From a virus, in IMG/VR virus record IMGVR_UViG_3300022833_000005, positions 43,937 through 107,936 of that record: a stretch of 64,000 bases of DNA, one strand, 5' to 3'. A program made the position numbers and the translations under genes. Positions 59,101 through 64,000 of this stretch are shown piece by piece; position 1 is the stretch's first letter; each line of letters begins with the position of its first letter. The notes beneath the pieces were generated by a model. That model did not search any database, was not told the DNA's origin, and was given only the letters and a program-made list of their open reading frames with translations.

Positions 59101-59215
59101 TTTGTATGTTATTTCAATCAAATTATACATTATTGATTATAATATCAATCAATGTATGACAAACGATGCATTAACCTTGTTTTTAAGTGTTAATGTATGA
59201 TTTATACTACATTAA

Positions 59216-59842
59216 TTATATATCTGTTGAACCTCGTGACACTTTTCCTTTTTTAGGTTTATCTTTATCTTGTTCCATTAATTCTATAAACCCTTCAAAG
59301 GTTCTCTGGTTTAGATAAGTAATAGATCCCTGCATAAAACTTAAACAATTCTTTCTCTCGTGATAAGACTTTTCTATTTTTTGTACCACTTCATAAGTAA
59401 GAGCTTCTATAAGTTGTTTTGCTGTGTAATCACCTTCATCAAGAATTGCTTTAAATTTCCTTTTACATTCATCTTTTCCTCTGCGTAAGGATCTAGTACC
59501 TTTAAATACTACACCTTCCACTTCAAATGAATCTGTTCCAGGATATTCTTTCCACCATTCTTCAAAATCAGTTGATGTTGGTTTACGTTTTATTATTTTA
59601 ATTTCCTTCTCATCATTAATAAACTTTAACAAGTCTTTACCTGGTATTGTAAGTCTATCTTCACTAGTTATAAGTCCTTTCCTTATCAAAGTTTGATAGA
59701 GGGCAGAGATTTTCATACTATTCTCATACATAGGAGTAATATCATGCTCTTCCTCTATCAACTTTAATAAATAAATTATGTCTAGATTATAACTTTTTTT
59801 GATGAGTTCCTCGAATACTGCGGGTGATATATGCATTCTCAT
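59216..59842 (-). CDS. Replisome organizer / helicase-loader-like protein
   Basis: 208 aa. N-terminal winged-helix-like part (FEELIKKSYNLDIIYLLKLIEEEHDITP, ALYQTLIRKGLI), a linker, and a C-terminal F-E-E-W-W-K-E-Y-P...SLRRGKDECKRKFKAIL...LSFMQGSITYLNQRTFEGF segment, similar to the domain shared by DnaT-like and phage replisome-organizer proteins that hand helicase to origins. Located immediately upstream in transcription of the Fis-like, coiled-coil and DnaB-like genes. Overlaps the upstream gene by 56 nt. Confidence 0.6.
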   Translation of the reverse strand: MRMHISPAVFEELIKKSYNLDIIYLLKLIEEEHDITPMYENSMKISALYQTLIRKGLITSEDRLTIPGKDLLKFINDEKEIKIIKRKPTSTDFEEWWKEYPGTDSFEVEGVVFKGTRSLRRGKDECKRKFKAILDEGDYTAKQLIEALTYEVVQKIEKSYHERKNCLSFMQGSITYLNQRTFEGFIELMEQDKDKPKKGKVSRGSTDI

Positions 59843-60002
59843 CTTTTACTGGTGTTTGAACTATTATTGTTGCAGGTTTTTTGTTGTGTGTATGTTCCCA
59901 TTCTTGCCATTCTAGATTCATTATATAATCTCGTTCACCAGAATACATTTCATCAGTAGCATAAGCTGCATGCTCCCAATCTTCGTTGATTAACTTAGAC
60001 AT
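59787..60002 (-). CDS. Small hypothetical protein
   Basis: 71 aa, acidic/basic mix (MSKLINEDWEHAAYATDEMYSGERDYIMNLEWQEWEHTHNKKPATIIVQTPV). Overlaps genes on both sides by 8 and 56 nt; the 56-nt overlap is unusual. No motif recognised. Confidence 0.6.
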   Translation of the reverse strand: MSKLINEDWEHAAYATDEMYSGERDYIMNLEWQEWEHTHNKKPATIIVQTPVKDENAYITRSIRGTHQKKL

Positions 60003-60222
60003 TTTTAGCTTTGTTTTTACTTCCTACTGGTCTACCTTTCTTCTTTTTTAATACAGGTTTGTTTTTAGATCCTTTAGGTCTACCTCTTTTCTTTTTTAGT
60101 TTAGGTTTAGTAAGCTCTGGCCAAATTTCTTCTTCAGTTTTAGCTGAATTTAATAAATACACTGTAAAAGATACTAGTAAAATAGCAATTCCTGCTATGA
60201 TGAATACTGTTGTTGAGTTCAT
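59995..60222 (-). CDS. Membrane-anchored AT-hook protein
   Basis: 75 aa. One N-terminal transmembrane helix (about 5-24, TVFIIAGIAILLVSFTVYLL) then two AT-hooks in tandem, KKRGRPKGSKNKP and KKGRPVGSKNKA. AT-hooks bind the minor groove of AT-rich DNA. It may tether the phage genome to the membrane during replication. Sits beside the replisome organizer and polymerase. Confidence 0.72.
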   Translation of the reverse strand: MNSTTVFIIAGIAILLVSFTVYLLNSAKTEEEIWPELTKPKLKKKRGRPKGSKNKPVLKKKKGRPVGSKNKAKNV

Positions 60223-60255
60223 AATTTCTGTTTTTATTTATTTATTAATTATTAA

Positions 60256-60519
60256 TTATTCTTTTATTCTTAATCCATATTGCAAATTAAACCAATCAAA
60301 TGTTTGTTTTGCTTTATTTGTATTAAATTTAAACACTTTCTTCAATGTTTTAAGAGCATACTTTCTAAATTCAGAATGTTGCTCTTGTGTCATTGTCCAA
60401 TTGAAATACCATTTATCATCATCTAATGTTTCTACTAAACGCTTTCCTACCATATCTAATTGATATTCAATTAAATGACGAGTTATACTACTTCTATTAA
60501 TTGCTGCTTTTTTCTTCAT
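60256..60519 (-). CDS. Hypothetical protein next to DNA polymerase
   Basis: 87 aa, basic (KKKAAINRSSITRHLIEYQLDMVGKRLVETLDDDKWYFNWTMTQEQHSEFRKYALKTL...FDWFNLQYGLRI). The ITxHxIEYQL...DDxWYFNWTMTxEQ pattern resembles proteins conserved next to crAss-like polymerases, unknown function. Confidence 0.65.
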   Translation of the reverse strand: MKKKAAINRSSITRHLIEYQLDMVGKRLVETLDDDKWYFNWTMTQEQHSEFRKYALKTLKKVFKFNTNKAKQTFDWFNLQYGLRIKE

Positions 60520-60522
60520 TTA

Positions 60523-62484
60523 TTAAAATAAGTTTAGTTGATTAGGTATAACGGTATTTCTTCTACTCTTACCCTTAGTTAAGATTTTAACAATTGTATT
60601 CTCTGCTTTACTAATGTAATATGCATAGTTTACATTTTCCACTGGAGAGTTTTTAGGTAAATGATTACACACATGGCATAACCAAGTTCCTGCTTCCACT
60701 TGACTTCTCTTAGCAGCTTTACTGTGACATTCTTCAGTTTTAATCTTATAAACTTTTTCACCAGCAATAGATACAAAATATCTAATCAACTTGTTGTACT
60801 CAGTTATAACATTAGTAACTGGATCTACGCCCTCATAACGAAAATCTCTAGATGCTTTCTTTCTAATGCAGAAATCAAACAAATTCTTGTGATTCTCAAT
60901 TGTTTCCTTAACAGGTATACCATGAACATAATAGGCCTCAAGAGCAATTGGAACAATTCTAGCTGATTTATTTTTATGTAATTCAAAATCAGTTAAAAAA
61001 TCTCCTTTCTTCTTGATGTAACCATCAGGCATGATAGCTAAATAATCATTAACACTAGAAAATATAATCTTTGTATAGTCTGTTCTTTCCAGTATATACT
61101 GTGTCAGCTCAGACCACTGCTCATTTATTTCATGCATCTTAGGAATTAAGTCTTTTCTCACTTTAATCGTTACACCGTCTGTGTTTGCAGAGATCACATT
61201 AATACCACTCAATTCATATTTTTCAATAAGCATCATTAAACTAAGCTCACCAGTTATTGTGGTGAACATAGTTAATTGCCTATCATATATCCATGAGTTC
61301 ATATCAGATGACTTACCATACACAGAGTTAACTGCAAGCTTAAGTGCTCCTACAATTCCACTGATTCTTTTGTCCCCTTTAGCAAGAGATTTAAGCTCAA
61401 GTCTTTTATCAAACATTTGCTTATACCCTCTTAGAAACTCTTTCCCTAAATGAGCAGGAAATCTTCCACTGTTAATGATAATAGCAGGGTAATAACTTGC
61501 TACATCCCAATCAATAATTTCATATTCATCATCTTCTTCAAATATTTCTGGTGAGTTCTCAGTATGTAAACCACCTTTCATGAATGAATAAACATTATTA
61601 TGAAAATGAATATGTTCTTTGAAATCATCATGTAACCCAAGCTTTAAAGCTTTGATCTTTTTAAGAAAGTCTTTTAGCTGGTCAGTTTCAAACTTTACAT
61701 AACTAGCAATACATTTCTTAACATCTATCGTTTTCCTAAAGAAACCTTTTCTTGGGAGCTCTCTAATGCTAATACCTTTCTCTTCACAATAATATTTCTT
61801 GATTATTTCATCACCTATTTTACTATCTGAATAGTTAAGACACTCAATACCAAACTCTTCTTGAATATCACTCCTCAATTGAATTTGATTGTTGCCTCTA
61901 TATAGAGGATGTAATGTATCACCCAAAGTAATCTTATAGAATTCATATGTAGCATCTACATCATTAAAACAGTATTGTAATGATAAAAATACTTCGTCCT
62001 TAGTCATATTTGTTTTAGTGTGATGTATAGGCATTTCCTCTATATCTTCTAAATCCATTTCAAACTCTAATCTCTTCAGGCTAACCCTTCTGTTCTTATT
62101 ATCATAGTGATGAATCTTAAACAAATCTATCTGTTTAAAAGATAATTCATATTCTCTATATTCTGGAAAGATGTCAAAATTAGCATCATGTATTACATCA
62201 CTAGCTTTCTGAGCTATTTTTGCACAAATCTCTAGTCCTGAAATAGCATGCCACTCATCATGATTTCTTATAATCCACTCAACTACTTGTGCATCAAATC
62301 TTAGATTATTATATCCTACCCAATAGCTATCAGGATTTACTTCTATGTATTTAAGAAAAGCATCCAATTGATTCTGCCACTTACTAACAATAAAACTCTT
62401 AGGAGTCTTATCAGGCTTCATACAAACAACTATAAAGCATTCCTGCATAGTTTCTATATCATATATAATTACATCTTCAGTCAT
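60523..62484 (-). CDS. Family B DNA polymerase
   Basis: 653 aa. 3'-5' exonuclease: IYDIETM at residue 7 (Exo I), YNNLRFDAQVVEW (Exo II), CFNDVDATYEFY (Exo III). Polymerase: DWDVASYYPAIIINSG (motif A, about 328), KLAVNSVYGKSSD (motif B, about 380), SANTDGVTIKV (motif C, about 433, reading N-T-D where the family usually has D-T-D). At 653 aa it is shorter than most PolB. Chief replicase of the module. Confidence 0.92.
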   Translation of the reverse strand: MTEDVIIYDIETMQECFIVVCMKPDKTPKSFIVSKWQNQLDAFLKYIEVNPDSYWVGYNNLRFDAQVVEWIIRNHDEWHAISGLEICAKIAQKASDVIHDANFDIFPEYREYELSFKQIDLFKIHHYDNKNRRVSLKRLEFEMDLEDIEEMPIHHTKTNMTKDEVFLSLQYCFNDVDATYEFYKITLGDTLHPLYRGNNQIQLRSDIQEEFGIECLNYSDSKIGDEIIKKYYCEEKGISIRELPRKGFFRKTIDVKKCIASYVKFETDQLKDFLKKIKALKLGLHDDFKEHIHFHNNVYSFMKGGLHTENSPEIFEEDDEYEIIDWDVASYYPAIIINSGRFPAHLGKEFLRGYKQMFDKRLELKSLAKGDKRISGIVGALKLAVNSVYGKSSDMNSWIYDRQLTMFTTITGELSLMMLIEKYELSGINVISANTDGVTIKVRKDLIPKMHEINEQWSELTQYILERTDYTKIIFSSVNDYLAIMPDGYIKKKGDFLTDFELHKNKSARIVPIALEAYYVHGIPVKETIENHKNLFDFCIRKKASRDFRYEGVDPVTNVITEYNKLIRYFVSIAGEKVYKIKTEECHSKAAKRSQVEAGTWLCHVCNHLPKNSPVENVNYAYYISKAENTIVKILTKGKSRRNTVIPNQLNLF

Positions 62485-62680
62485 CTTTTTTAGTTTTTAT
62501 GTGTTCTTTCCAATCATAATACAATGCTATCAATACTATAAAATTCATTCCAAATGAAGCAATGATTTCATGAATATCTTTATATATATTAATGGATAGG
62601 TGTACATGTCCTACCATCCAAAAAGGAATAGCAAGATTGGAACCTATCCATCTAATTAAAAAGATTATAAACTTGGTCAT
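62477..62680 (-). CDS. Small membrane protein
   Basis: 67 aa, at least two hydrophobic segments (FIIFLIRWIGSNLAIPFWMVG; IIASFGMNFIVLIALYY) with a basic tail. Overlaps the polymerase start by 8 nt. Unknown role. Confidence 0.6.
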   Translation of the reverse strand: MTKFIIFLIRWIGSNLAIPFWMVGHVHLSINIYKDIHEIIASFGMNFIVLIALYYDWKEHIKTKKDD

Positions 62681-62721
62681 GGGAGATTGTAAAATTAACG
62701 AATTAAGTTAACATTTCCAAA

Positions 62722-63288
62722 TTAATATATCTGGAAACCTCCACATTCTTTTAAGAAATCTATAAAGTTATTAATTAACCACAGTGGTGCTGAATGCATT
62801 GGATAAACTAATTTTCCATCATCAATAACTATCTTTGTAAACATTACAGTTCCTATTGGATATTCAAGATTTAATTTCTGTTGCAATTCATCATTCATTA
62901 TAGTATCTCCTACAATACGCCAACCACCACAGTTAACATAAACAATATCATCATCCTCTATTAGATTCTCTTCTTGCCCTATTATATAATCTAATGCACT
63001 AGCTAATAAGTCACAATCAAATTGATTTTTAAGACCTCCACCATCATTATGATGCCAAGAGTCTGTATTAAATGTAAGACCTGCGTTTTCTATAGCTGTA
63101 TTACATAAGATTATTATCGGTCTCCACCCCCACCAATTACAGCCAAAGTAATATCCTGGGTTTTCTGCCTCCCAAGCATCTGAAATAAGAAAATATTCTT
63201 GTCTTTCAGTATCATTCATTACTGCCCAATCACCTTCTGGTATAGGACTCTTCATTTTAGGATGTATTCCTGATATATCTACTCCCAT
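62722..63288 (-). CDS. Hypothetical phage protein (MGVDISG type)
   Basis: 188 aa. MGVDISGIHPK...FGCNWWGWRPIIILC...SWHHNDGGGL... CGGWRI is rich in Trp/Gly and recalls a family of conserved phage proteins starting MGVDISG. No catalytic inference possible. Confidence 0.65.
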   Translation of the reverse strand: MGVDISGIHPKMKSPIPEGDWAVMNDTERQEYFLISDAWEAENPGYYFGCNWWGWRPIIILCNTAIENAGLTFNTDSWHHNDGGGLKNQFDCDLLASALDYIIGQEENLIEDDDIVYVNCGGWRIVGDTIMNDELQQKLNLEYPIGTVMFTKIVIDDGKLVYPMHSAPLWLINNFIDFLKECGGFQIY

Positions 63289-63310
63289 TTTTATTTGTTT
63301 TAATATTAAT

Positions 63311-63940
63311 TTAATTTAGATTTTTTATAAACTCTAGTGCTTCTTCTTCAGTGTTGAAATGTTCATATAGATCAAGATTTAGATTTTCTGGTATATTATA
63401 AGGCCCTATAACTTCCCACAAGTTTGGTTGTTCATAAATACTTATTGTATTATCTAACATCACTTTAACATAATATTCTGGTAATACAATATCTTTATCA
63501 TCTTGTAAGAATCTAAACATTGCCCAATCTTCACCTGACTCATTATGTTTTGATGTTACAGGTTCTATTTGTCCTTTTTCAAGTTGTTCTCCATCAACAA
63601 ACATTTCAAGTATACCATCAAACTCTCTCATTATGAAATTGAATTCTTCTAAATCCAAAGGTATTAACTTTGTAGAAGTTCCTCCTGGATCAAACCAACC
63701 TATTTCTTCTGGTGTAATTAGTATCTTACCATCCTCATCTATAATGAAAGGTCTAACTGGATATCCATGATTATCAATAAGATCATTTTGGTCTATAAAT
63801 GTCAATTGATTTTTATCTAATCTAAAGAGTTCAATCAATTCTTTTTCAGTGCCCATATTTAAATGGTTCATAAACATCATACCCACTTGTAATTCTTCAG
63901 GTGCATAATGATGATATGCTAATTGTACAGCTATCCACAT
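63311..63940 (-). CDS. Hypothetical protein
   Basis: 209 aa, acidic (MWIAVQLAYHHYAPEELQVGMMFMNHLNMG...). No motif recognised. Stop 22 bp before the start of the next gene; its own start overlaps a stop at 63940-63942. Confidence 0.55.
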   Translation of the reverse strand: MWIAVQLAYHHYAPEELQVGMMFMNHLNMGTEKELIELFRLDKNQLTFIDQNDLIDNHGYPVRPFIIDEDGKILITPEEIGWFDPGGTSTKLIPLDLEEFNFIMREFDGILEMFVDGEQLEKGQIEPVTSKHNESGEDWAMFRFLQDDKDIVLPEYYVKVMLDNTISIYEQPNLWEVIGPYNIPENLNLDLYEHFNTEEEALEFIKNLN

Positions 63941-64000
63941 TAGTCTTGTGTATCTACTATTATATTACCATTACGATAATGTTTCACTATACTTCCAGTT
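63940..64000 (-). CDS. C-terminal fragment of a gene entering from the right edge
   Basis: Frame ending TGSIVKHYRNGNIIVDTQD then TAA, whose last bases are shared with the next ATG (TAATG). Only about 19 codons are in the window, so its identity cannot be given. Confidence 0.45.
   Translation of the reverse strand, partial: TGSIVKHYRNGNIIVDTQD

Noticed and set aside
60011-60463. 150-aa plus-strand frame opposite the AT-hook gene
   Set aside because: Low-complexity Phe/Leu/Gly translation of the Lys/Arg-rich antisense gene; no start context.

Overview
The window is a 64 kb piece of a tailed phage genome that looks like a crAss-like (Crassvirales-type) phage of a Bacteroidetes host. Three things point there. 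The 4144-codon protein at the left edge carries an RNA-polymerase-type DFDID motif in the setting I associate with crAss-like virion RNA polymerases. Three promoters match the Bacteroidetes consensus TTTG-N19-21-TAnnTTTG. Start codons sit in an A/T-rich AAATTATG context without a Shine-Dalgarno. DNA is very AT-rich, TAA is the dominant stop, and I see no tRNA, integrase, insertion sequence or CRISPR. Capsid, portal and terminase genes are not in the window and probably lie beyond the left edge.

Layout. (1) 1-18.7 kb, + strand: two giant polyvalent virion or ejection proteins (RNA polymerase core, ADP-ribosyltransferase-like, ELQSD-like and PD-(D/E)XK nuclease-like domains). (2) 18.7-23.1 kb, +: a short capping-type protein and an 1181-aa collagen-like tail fibre with a C1q-like domain and a duplicated YadA-like beta-roll tip. 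(3) 23.1-25.0 kb, +: a compact sulfation cassette (sulfotransferase, APS kinase, nucleotidyltransferase, DUF2061). (4) 25.0-28.5 kb, -: one protein fusing a methyltransferase, a GT-A glycosyltransferase, a GT4-like glycosyltransferase and a C-terminal autotransporter-heptosyltransferase-like domain with its cysteine cluster. (5) 28.7-33.5 kb, +: lysis cassette (holin candidates, amidase, spanin-like pair), another glycosyltransferase, two small proteins with poly-Thr tails, and four tiny Lys-rich proteins. (6) 33.5-64 kb, -: glycosyltransferases, GroES-like protein, thioredoxin, HNH-type protein, RecA, class I ribonucleotide reductase, a block of small unknown genes with structured noncoding leaders, 5'-exonuclease, HNH nuclease, rIIB/rIIA-like proteins, UDG-like protein, primase, SSB-like protein, Sak4-like ATPase, SF2 helicase, DnaB-like helicase, Fis-like HTH, replisome-organizer-like protein and family B DNA polymerase.

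How it may work together. The right half is a replication, recombination and nucleotide-supply module with many 4-nt ATGA and TAATG start/stop overlaps, so it is probably translated as coupled operons. The left half is virion and lysis. The most unusual block is 18.7-34.9 kb: a Ser/Thr/Gly-repeat fibre, a sulfation cassette, a four-domain methyl/glycosyltransferase and three further glycosyltransferases. I infer a virion- or host-surface-decoration system that glycosylates, methylates and sulfates a structural protein (the GTSG fibre and poly-Thr tails are obvious acceptor candidates) or remodels the host envelope. Two noncoding leaders on the minus strand (37.3-37.5 kb before recA; 43.1-43.35 kb) look like terminator-containing regulatory RNAs and are the other main discovery candidates.
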